The position numbers and the translations under genes are program-made. The notes under the pieces were generated by a model, which saw only the letters and a list, made by a program, of their open reading frames with translations, had not been told where the DNA came from and made no database searches. A stretch of DNA of 43,852 bases from Clostridium sp. AM22-11AC (lineage in GTDB: Bacteria > Bacillota > Clostridia > Lachnospirales > Lachnospiraceae), in assembly GCF_003473545.1 (NCBI RefSeq), contig NZ_QUCM01000026.1:1-43852 (forward strand), written 5' to 3'. Every line of letters begins with the position of its first letter. Positions within the stretch are counted from its first letter, which is position 1. Below are positions 17,083 to 24,953 of this stretch, piece after piece.

Positions 17083-17231
17083 ACGCATTCTCCATTTCTT
17101 ATTATAAACCTATTATACAACAAGGTTAGTGGCAGAGCAATGAAAAATGCAGAAAGTTGGAATATGAATTTCTCAGTAACAGGAAAATGGGATGACAGAA
17201 TTTCAGCAGAACCTCGGCAAAAAAATAACAG

Positions 17232-17260
17232 TTGACAAATATACAGATTGTGTTTAGAAT
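17232..17260 (+). promoter_or_regulatory. Strong promoter of the MATE gene
   Basis: TTGACA (17232-17237) and TAGAAT (17255-17260) are spaced by 17 bp, close to consensus. Confidence 0.8.
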
Positions 17261-17360
17261 GGCAGAATGCTTACGCAAAATGGCTTAAATACGTTAAAAA
17301 TAAGACAAAATGTAAAAAGCATACAATGGAGAAAATGTGGGAAAAAGAGAGGAAAAATGT

Positions 17361-18716
17361 ATGAAAACCAATACGGATCTGTTTGAAAAAGTTCCGGTAC
17401 CTAAAGCAGTGGCTACTATGGCTGTTCCTACCATGATATCTATGCTGGTAGTTGTCATTTACAACATGGCAGATACCTTTTTCATTGGTCAGACACAGGA
17501 TCCACTGCAGGTTGCGGCTGTATCTTTGGCAACACCGGTATTTATGATCTTTATGGCGCTGGGAAATCTGTTTGGCATCGGTGGAAGCTCGGCTATATCC
17601 AGGGCATTAGGTGAAAAGCATAAAGACCGGGCATGGCATATCAGTTCCTTTTGCTGTTATGGTGCGTTAGGTCTGGGAGTGATCGTGGCTGTCTGTTCTG
17701 TACTTGGTATGGAAGGGATTTTGGGACTGATCGGAGCCAGTGAAAATACCATTGGTTTTGCCAGAAAATATCTGCTGATCATTTCCATTGGTGCGCCAAC
17801 GATCCTGTTTTCCACTGCATTTGCCAATATCTTAAGAGGAGAAGGCGCGGCCAGAGAGTCTATGGTGGGAAACCTCCTTGGAACTATTATAAATATTGTG
17901 CTGGATCCGGTTATGATCCTGATGTTAGGCTGGGGAGTAACAGGCGCAGCATTGGCTACGATCATTGGAAATATTGCAGCATGCCTGTTTTATCTGCAGT
18001 ATTTTCTCAGGAAAAAATCCACTTTGTCTATCAGCTGGAAATATTTTAAAGTGGGAGAAGGAATTGCAAAGAGCGTAGTAGCGATTGGAATTCCTGCATC
18101 TTTAAACAATATTTTAATGAGTTTTGCAAATATTATCCTTAATCAGGCATTAGTAGGATATGGAGATACACCGGTTGCTGCAATGGGCGTTGCCTTGAAA
18201 TCCAATATGTTGGTAGTGCTGCTGCAGATCGGACTTTGTGTGGGAATTCAGCCGCTGATCGGATATAATTATGGTGCGGGAAATAAGAAACGTCTGATGC
18301 AGGTGTTTAAGTTTACAGGCATCGTATCGGTGATCATGGGAACGATCCTGACCCTGTTTATGATGGTGGCAAGAAAATCACTGGTTCAGGTGTTTATCAA
18401 TGACGCCCAGGTTATCACTTATGGTATCCAGATGGTTATTGCACTGCAGTTGTCAGCGCCGTTTTTAGGGATTTTATTCCTGTGCATCAATACCATCCAG
18501 GGAATGGGAAAGACGATCCCGTCATTGCTCCTGACAGTCTGCCGTCAGGGACTGATCTTTATCCCGTTGATCTTTATTTTAAATCATATGTTTGGACTGG
18601 AAGGCGTTATTTATGCGCAGCCTGCAGCGGATTATCTGTCCATTGTAGTAGCGATCCTGATCTGTACCCATTTGTTCAGGACTATGGAGCATAGAAATGA
18701 GAGTGTTGAGGCATAA
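17361..18716 (+). CDS. MATE-family multidrug/metabolite exporter
   Basis: A 451-aa integral membrane protein with about 12 hydrophobic segments in two similar halves. The N-terminal VPKAVATMAVPTMISMLVVVIYNMADTFFIG and the GGSSAISRALGE loop are typical of MATE (NorM/MepA-like) transporters, which export cationic drugs or metabolites in exchange for Na+ or H+. AGAGAGGA (17346-17353) supports the start at 17361 rather than 17337. Substrate unknown. Confidence 0.92.
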   Translation: MKTNTDLFEKVPVPKAVATMAVPTMISMLVVVIYNMADTFFIGQTQDPLQVAAVSLATPVFMIFMALGNLFGIGGSSAISRALGEKHKDRAWHISSFCCYGALGLGVIVAVCSVLGMEGILGLIGASENTIGFARKYLLIISIGAPTILFSTAFANILRGEGAARESMVGNLLGTIINIVLDPVMILMLGWGVTGAALATIIGNIAACLFYLQYFLRKKSTLSISWKYFKVGEGIAKSVVAIGIPASLNNILMSFANIILNQALVGYGDTPVAAMGVALKSNMLVVLLQIGLCVGIQPLIGYNYGAGNKKRLMQVFKFTGIVSVIMGTILTLFMMVARKSLVQVFINDAQVITYGIQMVIALQLSAPFLGILFLCINTIQGMGKTIPSLLLTVCRQGLIFIPLIFILNHMFGLEGVIYAQPAADYLSIVVAILICTHLFRTMEHRNESVEA

Positions 18717-18743
18717 AAGGTACAAATAAGTAAGACAGGATTT

Positions 18744-18781
18744 GGGAGTGAGTATATGAAATGGCATGCTCACTCCTTTTC
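18744..18781 (+). terminator. Terminator of the MATE gene
   Basis: GGAGTGAG (18745-18752) pairs with CTCACTCC (18769-18776), followed by TTTTCT. Confidence 0.75.
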
Positions 18782-18911
18782 TGTTATATGTCCTACCGGA
18801 GTCTTTTATGGACTTGCCTTTGCGGCTGACAAAAAATCTTCTCGCAAAGTCAGGTACAGAAAGATTCCGAGAGAACATTTAAGAAGTTTTTGGATTTGCA
18901 GGTGAAAAATA

Positions 18912-19190
18912 TTGATAATTTAATATTTTTTCGATAGAATCTATATGATGATGCCAGGGCAAAAAGGGCGGAAATCCGGCGCAGGCTTGCCTGCAGGAGG
19001 ATTTTTGAACCTGGGACCTGCTAAAAACATGAGTAAGAAGCCATTATTTGAAGAAAAAATAAGGGGATTAGGAATGTTTTTAGAATTGCGGGAGTGCAAA
19101 GCACGGAGCAATTCGGTATCATCTGGAACGGTGATTAAAAAAATAAGAGCTTCTGATGAGTAAAATCATCAAAAACCCTTGATAAAAAAT
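18912..19190 (+). ncRNA. Candidate structured non-coding RNA with its own promoter
   Basis: TTGATA (18912-18917) and TAGAAT (18935-18940) with a 17-bp spacer form a good promoter. The only downstream frame (72 codons from 18945) has no ribosome-binding site. The transcribed stretch holds GCAGGC-TT-GCCTGC (18981-18994) and a two-part stem: GAATTGC/GCAATTC (19083-19089 with 19108-19114) enclosing GTGC/GCAC. It ends near TGATGA/TCATCA and an A-rich tract beside tRNA-Pro. I do not recognise an RNA family. The 18782-18911 stretch holds nothing I can name. Confidence 0.35.
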
Positions 19191-19193
19191 AAA

Positions 19194-19267
19194 TCGGAGT
19201 AACAGGATTTGAACCTGCGACCTCTCGGCCCCCAGCCGAGCGCGCTACCAAGCTACGCCATACTCCG
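19194..19267 (-). tRNA. tRNA-Pro (GGG)
   Basis: A 74-nt cloverleaf on the minus strand. The acceptor CGGAGTA pairs with TACTCCG, the anticodon loop CTGGGGG carries GGG, and the T arm is CAGGTTCAAATCCTG with discriminator A. Confidence 0.95.
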
Positions 19268-19284
19268 ATGTTCATAACTATTAT

Positions 19285-19313
19285 AGTATAACAGAAAAGA
19301 GGCTGTTTGAAAA
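19285..19313 (-). promoter_or_regulatory. Promoter of tRNA-Pro
   Basis: On the minus strand TTTTCA (19313-19308) and TATACT (19290-19285) are spaced by 17 bp, 18 bases upstream of the tRNA. Confidence 0.6.
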
Positions 19314-19361
19314 GCCCCGATTTTGTTTTTTTAATGTATACCGCAATGAGGAGTTTTTCAG

Positions 19362-20174
19362 ATGATCAATAAAACGACAGGCAGCAAAACAGATAAGAAA
19401 AGGATCGTAAGTTTTGATCTGGATATGACACTTTTAGATCAGGCTACATGGAAGATACCGGACAGTGCCATAGAAGCGGTGGAGATGCTGCGAAAAGACA
19501 GTATTATTGTCATCGCCAGCGGCAGAAATATGGATGGAATGGTCAGTGTGGGCTACAAACAACAGATACGGCCAGATGCAGTAATCCATATGAATGGAAC
19601 CCGTGTGGTTGCCGGGGATGAATTGTTATATGAGCATTTTATGGATAAAGAGCTTTTAAAACGCCTGCTTTCCTATGGGGAAGAAAGGGAAATTGCCGTG
19701 GGGCTGACGATCGATGATAAGGATTACTTTGTGAATCCGGCAGAGGTAGAAAGAATCGACAAGATCCGCTGGGGAGAGAGCATGCGTAATTTTCAGGATC
19801 CCTGGAAAATGCTGGAACTGCCGGTACGTACGTTAGCTTATATTGGAGAAGCGGATCCGGTGTCTGATATGGAGGCACATTTTCCGGAACTTAAATTTCC
19901 ATTATTTTCCAGCCGGTTAGGGGCGGACATCATAGAAGTACAGGCATCCAAGGCAAATGGACTGGTACGTTTATGTGAATACTATGGAATGGATATAAGC
20001 CAGACGGTGGCATTTGGAGACAGCATGAATGATTATGAGATCGTTCAGGCAGCTGGAACCGGGATCGCTATGGGAAATTCAGTCCAGAAGCTGAAAGATA
20101 CAGCCGATTATGTGACAGATGATATTGCCCGGGATGGAGTCTGGAAGGCATGCAGACATTTTGGATGGATATAG
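19362..20174 (+). CDS. HAD-superfamily (Cof-type) hydrolase
   Basis: A 270-aa phosphatase of the Cof/HAD-IIB group, acting on small phosphorylated metabolites. Motif I is SFDLDMTLLD (nucleophile Asp at about 20, with Met where Gly is usual), motif II is IVIASGRN, and motif IV is VAFGDSMNDYEIVQAAGTGIAMGN. A cap domain lies between about 85 and 190. GAGGAG upstream of 19362 fits the start. Substrate unknown. Confidence 0.88.
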   Translation: MINKTTGSKTDKKRIVSFDLDMTLLDQATWKIPDSAIEAVEMLRKDSIIVIASGRNMDGMVSVGYKQQIRPDAVIHMNGTRVVAGDELLYEHFMDKELLKRLLSYGEEREIAVGLTIDDKDYFVNPAEVERIDKIRWGESMRNFQDPWKMLELPVRTLAYIGEADPVSDMEAHFPELKFPLFSSRLGADIIEVQASKANGLVRLCEYYGMDISQTVAFGDSMNDYEIVQAAGTGIAMGNSVQKLKDTADYVTDDIARDGVWKACRHFGWI

Positions 20175-20217
20175 CTGAAAATATGCAGCCATGTGTGAGT
20201 ACAGGAGGAGAAGGAAT

Positions 20218-22077
20218 ATGAATACAGTAAATGATGGATCAACGGAGAAAATGACCGTGAATCAGAAATTAGAATTGCTCAGAACAAAGATGAAGGAACG
20301 TGGCATGGATGCCTATATGGTGCCTACTGCTGATTTTCATGAGTCCGAATATGTGGGAGATCATTTTAAATGCAGACAGTTCCTGACCGGTTTTACCGGT
20401 TCTGCGGGAATTGCAGTAGTGACCATGAAGGAAGCATGCCTGTGGGTAGATGGAAGATATTTTGTCCAGGCGGCAGTACAGCTTCAGGGAACTTCTGTAA
20501 AGATGATGAAAATGGGACAGGAAGGCGTGCCTTCTGTAGCCGGATATCTGGAAGCAGAAGTGCCGGAAAATGGCTGTCTGGGCTTTGACGGAAGAGTAGT
20601 CAATGCATTGACCGGTATTGATCTGGAAAAGCGCCTGAAAGAAAAAAATGCAAGGATCCTTTGCAGTGATGATCTTATCAATGAGATCTGGGAAGACCGT
20701 CCGGCACTGTCCATGGAGCCGGCATGGGCATTACATGAGAAATATGCAGGAAAGACAGCAGAAGAAAAATTAAAAGAGCTTCGTGCAGAAATGAAGAAGG
20801 AGCATACAGATATGTATGTTCTGACATCGCTGGATGATATTGCATGGCTGTTAAATATCAGGGGAAATGATATTGCTTATAATCCGGTAGTGCTTTCCTA
20901 CGTGATCGTAACAGAGGATAAATTGTATCTGTTTGTAAATGAAGAAGTGCTTCACGGAGAAGCATATCCATATATGGATAATTATCATAATATAGATATG
21001 CTTAAATATCTGGAAGATTTAGGGACAGAAATACTGCCTTATGATGATATCTATAAAATGGCAACAGATATTACGGGACATAAGATCCTTATGGAGAAGC
21101 AGCATATCAATTATGCTTTGTATAACATATTAAAGGATAAGAATGAACTGGTTGATAAGATGAATCCCACTTCTGATGCGAAAGCAGTAAAGAATGAGGT
21201 TGAGATTGAAAATGAGAAGAAAGCTCATATTAAGGACGGTGTAGCTGTTACCCGTTTTATCTACTGGTTAAAGCACCATATTGGAAAAGAGCGTCTTACA
21301 GAGATGAGTGTCCAGGATAAGTTAGAGGAATTCAGGAAAGAGCAGGAAGGCTATATTGAGCCAAGCTTTGCTACAATCTCTGCTTATGGGGCGAATGCGG
21401 CTATGTGTCACTATTCTGCAACAAAGGAAAGTGATACGGTACTGGAAGACCATGGCTTTTATCTGGTAGACTCTGGTGGCCAGTATTATGAGGGAACTAC
21501 GGATATTACCCGTACCATTGCGTTAGGAGAACTGACGGAGGAAGAAAAAGAGCATTTTACTCTGGTCCTTATAAGCATGCTGCGATTAAAAGAAGTGAAA
21601 TTTTTATATGGGTGCAGAGGCTTAAGCCTTGATTATGTGGCAAGAGAGCCATTTTGGAGCAGGGGACTGAATTTTGACCATGGAACCGGTCATGGTGTGG
21701 GCTATCTGTTAAATGTTCACGAAAGACCAAATGGCATCCGCTTCCGTATGGTGCCGGAGCGGCATGATAATGGTGTTCTGGAAGCTGGAATGATCACTTC
21801 TGATGAACCGGGACTTTATATTGAAGGAAGCCATGGTATCCGTACAGAGAACCTGATCCTTTGTGTAAAGGATGAGAAGAACCAGTATGGCCAGTTTATG
21901 AAGTTTGAGTTCCTTACCTTTGTACCAGTTGATAAGGATGCGGTAGTGAAAGAGCTGATGACAGAGAGAGATATTGCTCTTCTTAACGCATATCACAAAG
22001 AGGTGTTTGAGAAGATCAGTCCGTATATGGATGACCAGGAGAAAGAGTGGTTAAGAAAGGCAACGGCCCCGATCTAA
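20218..22077 (+). CDS. M24-family Xaa-Pro aminopeptidase
   Basis: A 619-aa peptidase with two creatinase-like N-terminal domains (MDAYMVPTADFHESEYVGDHFKCRQFLTGF and a second from about residue 190). A C-terminal pita-bread catalytic domain follows, with metal ligands visible in LVDSGGQYYEGTTDITRT, DHGTGHGVG, SDEPGLYIEGSHGIRTEN and the final KFEFLT. It releases the N-terminal residue from peptides with proline at position 2. I choose the ATG at 20218 (after AGGAGGAGA at 20203-20211) over 20191. Length is normal for the large clostridial form. Confidence 0.92.
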   Translation: MNTVNDGSTEKMTVNQKLELLRTKMKERGMDAYMVPTADFHESEYVGDHFKCRQFLTGFTGSAGIAVVTMKEACLWVDGRYFVQAAVQLQGTSVKMMKMGQEGVPSVAGYLEAEVPENGCLGFDGRVVNALTGIDLEKRLKEKNARILCSDDLINEIWEDRPALSMEPAWALHEKYAGKTAEEKLKELRAEMKKEHTDMYVLTSLDDIAWLLNIRGNDIAYNPVVLSYVIVTEDKLYLFVNEEVLHGEAYPYMDNYHNIDMLKYLEDLGTEILPYDDIYKMATDITGHKILMEKQHINYALYNILKDKNELVDKMNPTSDAKAVKNEVEIENEKKAHIKDGVAVTRFIYWLKHHIGKERLTEMSVQDKLEEFRKEQEGYIEPSFATISAYGANAAMCHYSATKESDTVLEDHGFYLVDSGGQYYEGTTDITRTIALGELTEEEKEHFTLVLISMLRLKEVKFLYGCRGLSLDYVAREPFWSRGLNFDHGTGHGVGYLLNVHERPNGIRFRMVPERHDNGVLEAGMITSDEPGLYIEGSHGIRTENLILCVKDEKNQYGQFMKFEFLTFVPVDKDAVVKELMTERDIALLNAYHKEVFEKISPYMDDQEKEWLRKATAPI

Positions 22078-22164
22078 GGGATCGTTTAAGGGACCGTTGC
22101 GTCTGCTTCAGGTATTTGTACAGATTGGGAATGCGTTAAAGATGTATCTGCTAAGTTTGATGGA

Positions 22165-22761
22165 CTATTCTGCGTATGGAAGATCTACAATGGTATAGTT
22201 ATGGTGGATAGCAGGGAGGATCTTGTTTAACAGGTCTTCTGTGCGGAATTTCAGGCTGGAGGTGTTGATACATGGATGACATCCGAAGTAAGGATGGTTC
22301 TCCAGGATATCTTTGTCTATGAGCAGCCGGACTTTGTTTTCTGGGTCGTTCATCAGACCGAGAACACTTACAGAACCGGGAGTGATGTTAAGGTACTGTT
22401 CCATAAATTCCGGTTCGGCAAAGGAAAGACGGGCGCTGCCGATCTGCTTGGAGAGAGCGGCTGTTTTGAACTTTTTGCTGCCTGGAAGGATCAGCAGATA
22501 GAAGGCGGTTTTCTGGGTATTGCGAAGAAATAGGTTTTTGCAGATCTCAATGCCTAAAAGCTTACCTACTTCCTGGCATGCTTCCATAGTGGGTAGTGTG
22601 TCATGGTCTGCACGGGTATAGGTGATCCCAAGGGAGTCTAACAGGTCATAGGTGCGTATCTCCTTTGGAAGACGGTCGGTAGTATCTGCCGGTCGGCCAG
22701 TGTATATAGTATGGTCAATGTAATAAGAAACGGGATCTTGTGATGTGGATGTTTCGCTCAT
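22165..22761 (-). CDS. YbaK/ProX-like aminoacyl-tRNA editing protein
   Basis: A 198-aa protein of the YbaK/aaRS-associated domain family (PrdX/ProXp type), which hydrolyses mischarged tRNA such as Ala-tRNA(Pro) or Cys-tRNA(Pro). Motifs include TMEACQEVGKLLG, KNLFLRNTQKTAFYLLILPGSKKF (catalytic Lys region), SVSVLGLMNDPENKVRLLID, and FGCHPCINTSSLKF (GxxP-like loop). The start is ATG at 22761 with GAGGTG 6 bases upstream on the minus strand; a GTG at 22770 lies within that site. It is divergent from rlmD. Confidence 0.88.
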   Translation of the reverse strand: MSETSTSQDPVSYYIDHTIYTGRPADTTDRLPKEIRTYDLLDSLGITYTRADHDTLPTMEACQEVGKLLGIEICKNLFLRNTQKTAFYLLILPGSKKFKTAALSKQIGSARLSFAEPEFMEQYLNITPGSVSVLGLMNDPENKVRLLIDKDILENHPYFGCHPCINTSSLKFRTEDLLNKILPAIHHNYTIVDLPYAE

Positions 22762-22855
22762 AAATATCACCTCATTGTTTTAGGATGTTGATAAGTACGA
22801 TTATAAGAGCGAAGGAATAAATTGTCGATAGGATATGAATGAAAAAGGTGTAAAA

Positions 22856-24568
22856 ATGCAGGAAAAAAACGTGCAGGGAAAGAAAAAACAGGAAAAGAAA
22901 GTTCAAGGGAATAAATCCCAGGAAAATAGAATACAGGGAAAACGAGTACAGGAAGGCAAAAAACAGGGAAGCCCCAAAAGAGAAAATAAAAGACCGGAAA
23001 GCAGAGCTGTGAAAGGGGTAAAGCCAGAGCAGAAGCAAAGGTCAGAGCAGAAGCAGAGAACAGAGCAGAAACAGAAGGCGGCAAAGTTTGGAAAGCCGGT
23101 TCTGAAACAGCAGTCTGGCCAGAACGTGGAAAAGGGAAAGAAGAACGCTAAAAAGAGCATGTGTCCTGTTATGCGTCAGTGTGGCGGATGTCAGATGCTG
23201 GATATGCCTTATGCAGAGCAGTTAAAGACGAAAAGAAAGCGTCTGGAAACATTGTTGAAGGGAATCTGTCCTGTAAAAGACATGATAGGAATGGAAGATC
23301 CGTTTTATTATAGAAACAAAGTTCATGCTGTATTTGATAGGGATAGAAGGGGCAATATTATTTCCGGTATTTATCAGGAAAATACCCATAATGTAGTACC
23401 TGTGGAGAAGTGCATGATCGAGGACCAGAAGGCAGATGAGATCATTGGCACTATTCGCGGTATGTTAAAGTCCTTTAAGATCCGTACATTTGATGAAGAT
23501 ACTGGTTATGGCTTGCTGCGCCATGTGCTGATCCGCAGAGGCTTTGAAAGTGGGGAGATCATGGTGGTACTGGTAACAGCTTCCCCTGTATTTCCGTCAA
23601 AGAATAATTTCGTAAAGGCATTAAGAGAGAAACATCCGGAGATCACCACCATTGTCCAGAATATCAATGGACGGGGAACCAGCATGGTACTGGGGGAAAA
23701 GGAGCATGTGCTGTATGGAAAAGGATATATTGTGGATACGCTGTGCGGCTGTAGCTTCCGTATTTCTTCCCGTTCTTTCTATCAGGTAAATCCGGCCCAG
23801 ACGGAGAAATTGTATACAAAGGCTCTGGAGCTGGCTGGACTGACTGGAAAAGAGACGGTTGTGGATGCGTATTGTGGTATAGGAACTATTGGTATTATTG
23901 CAAGCAAAAAGGCCGGAAATGTGATCGGCGTGGAATTAAACCAGGATGCAGTCCGGGATGCCATCAACAACGCCAAAATGAACCAGATATCCAATATCCG
24001 TTTCTTCTGCAATGATGCCGGTCGTTTCCTGGTCAATATGGCAGAGGCTGGTGAAAAAGCCGATGTAGTCATCATGGATCCCCCAAGAAGCGGAAGTACC
24101 GAAGAGTTCATGGATTCCATTGCAAAGATGGGAGCGAAAAAAGTAGTTTATGTTTCCTGCAACCCAGAGACATTGGCAAGAGATCTGGCTTATATGAAGA
24201 AGCTGGGGTATAAGGCGAAGGAAGCAGTAGGATTTGATATGTTTCCGGCGACGGAGCATGTGGAGACGGTAGTACTTTTGTCCAAACTCAACACCAAGCA
24301 GCATATCGAGGTGGAGTTGAATCTGGACGAGCTGGATTTGACATCGGCGGAGAGTAAAGCCACCTATGATGAGATCAAAGCCTATGTGCTGGAAAAGCAC
24401 GGCCTGAAGGTGTCCAGCCTGTATATCTCCCAGGTTAAGCGGAAGTGCGGGCTAGATGTGGGGCAGAATTATAATCTGTCAAAGAAAGAAGACGCGAAAG
24501 TGCCACAGTGCCCGCCGGAAAAGAAAGCTGCAATTATGGATGCACTAAAGCATTTTCAAATGATTTGA
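22856..24568 (+). CDS. rlmD: 23S rRNA (uracil-5)-methyltransferase RlmD/RumA, C-terminus replaced by mobile-element tail
   Basis: A 570-aa TrmA/RumA-family enzyme that methylates a uridine of 23S rRNA with SAM. Residues 1 to about 98 are a Lys/Gln-rich low-complexity tail (repeated QEKxVQGK-like units). The [4Fe-4S] site starts at CPVMRQCGGC. Methyltransferase motifs are DAYCGIGTIGIIA, VIMDPPRSG, and VSCNPETLARDL (catalytic Cys). The native protein should end soon after HVETVVLLSK (residues 468-477). Here about 92 further residues follow, with different codon use (YDEIKAYVLEKHGLKVSSLY to PQCPPEKKAAIMDALKHF), supplied by the inserted element. I prefer the start at 22856 (AAAAAGGTG upstream) over 22835, where AGGA is too close. 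Confidence 0.9.
   Translation: MQEKNVQGKKKQEKKVQGNKSQENRIQGKRVQEGKKQGSPKRENKRPESRAVKGVKPEQKQRSEQKQRTEQKQKAAKFGKPVLKQQSGQNVEKGKKNAKKSMCPVMRQCGGCQMLDMPYAEQLKTKRKRLETLLKGICPVKDMIGMEDPFYYRNKVHAVFDRDRRGNIISGIYQENTHNVVPVEKCMIEDQKADEIIGTIRGMLKSFKIRTFDEDTGYGLLRHVLIRRGFESGEIMVVLVTASPVFPSKNNFVKALREKHPEITTIVQNINGRGTSMVLGEKEHVLYGKGYIVDTLCGCSFRISSRSFYQVNPAQTEKLYTKALELAGLTGKETVVDAYCGIGTIGIIASKKAGNVIGVELNQDAVRDAINNAKMNQISNIRFFCNDAGRFLVNMAEAGEKADVVIMDPPRSGSTEEFMDSIAKMGAKKVVYVSCNPETLARDLAYMKKLGYKAKEAVGFDMFPATEHVETVVLLSKLNTKQHIEVELNLDELDLTSAESKATYDEIKAYVLEKHGLKVSSLYISQVKRKCGLDVGQNYNLSKKEDAKVPQCPPEKKAAIMDALKHFQMI
24257..24283 (+). repeat. attL: left attachment site inside rlmD
   Basis: CATGTGGAGACGGTAGTAC matches, in sequence and reading frame, the 3' end of the recombinase gene at 42031-42059. 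Shared perfect runs are TGGAGAC (24261-24267) and GTAGTA (24269-24274). The codon pattern changes to GC-rich immediately after, marking the element's left edge. Confidence 0.75.
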
Positions 24569-24592
24569 TGGCAAGCCTGTCTTACTCAAAGC

Positions 24593-24632
24593 AAAACGTG
24601 GTCTGAGATTCCAATATCCAGACCACGTTTTT
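24593..24632 (+). terminator. Terminator after the extended rlmD
   Basis: AAAACGTGGTCTG pairs with CAGACCACGTTTTT, a 13-bp perfect stem with a T-run. Confidence 0.85.
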
Positions 24633-24666
24633 GCCAATCAATAGCTCACGATTTCGTGAATTTTAT

Positions 24667-24695
24667 TTGTCTTTTAGCACAATATCCGTTATACT
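24667..24695 (+). promoter_or_regulatory. Promoter of the XRE-hsdMS operon
   Basis: TTGTCT (24667-24672) and TATACT (24690-24695) have a 17-bp spacer, 30 bases before the XRE start. Upstream, AGCTCACGATTTCGTGAATT contains a short inverted repeat (TCACGA/TCGTGA, 24646-24659), a possible operator. Confidence 0.7.
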
Positions 24696-24725
24696 AGTAA
24701 ATAGGAAAAAATCAGGAGGTGCGGG

Positions 24726-24953
24726 ATGGCAATCAGTTACAATCGGCTGTGGAAACAGTTGATCGATCATGGTTTGAGCAAAACCGACATGATGCACCGT
24801 GCAAAAATCAGCACCAATGTTTTAGCACGATTAAGTAAAGGTGAGCCTGTCTCCATGGACAGCATGGAAAAAATCTGCACCATGCTGGGATGCAATATCG
24901 GAGACGTGATGGAATTTATCCCTGATACAGAAAACGGAGGAATAGATGCATGA
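24726..24953 (+). CDS. Small XRE-family regulator of the restriction-modification operon
   Basis: A 75-aa single HTH domain of the Cro/CI type (SKTDMMHRAKISTNVLARLSKGEPVSMDSMEKICTMLGC). It is preceded by AGGAGG and ends with a 4-base ATGA overlap with hsdM. Its size and position resemble controller (C) proteins that delay restriction until methylation is established. That role is inferred from position. Confidence 0.85.
   Translation: MAISYNRLWKQLIDHGLSKTDMMHRAKISTNVLARLSKGEPVSMDSMEKICTMLGCNIGDVMEFIPDTENGGIDA

Noticed and set aside
18945..19163. A 72-codon frame inside the candidate ncRNA
   Set aside because: No ribosome-binding site and no protein-like composition; the hairpins explain the region better.
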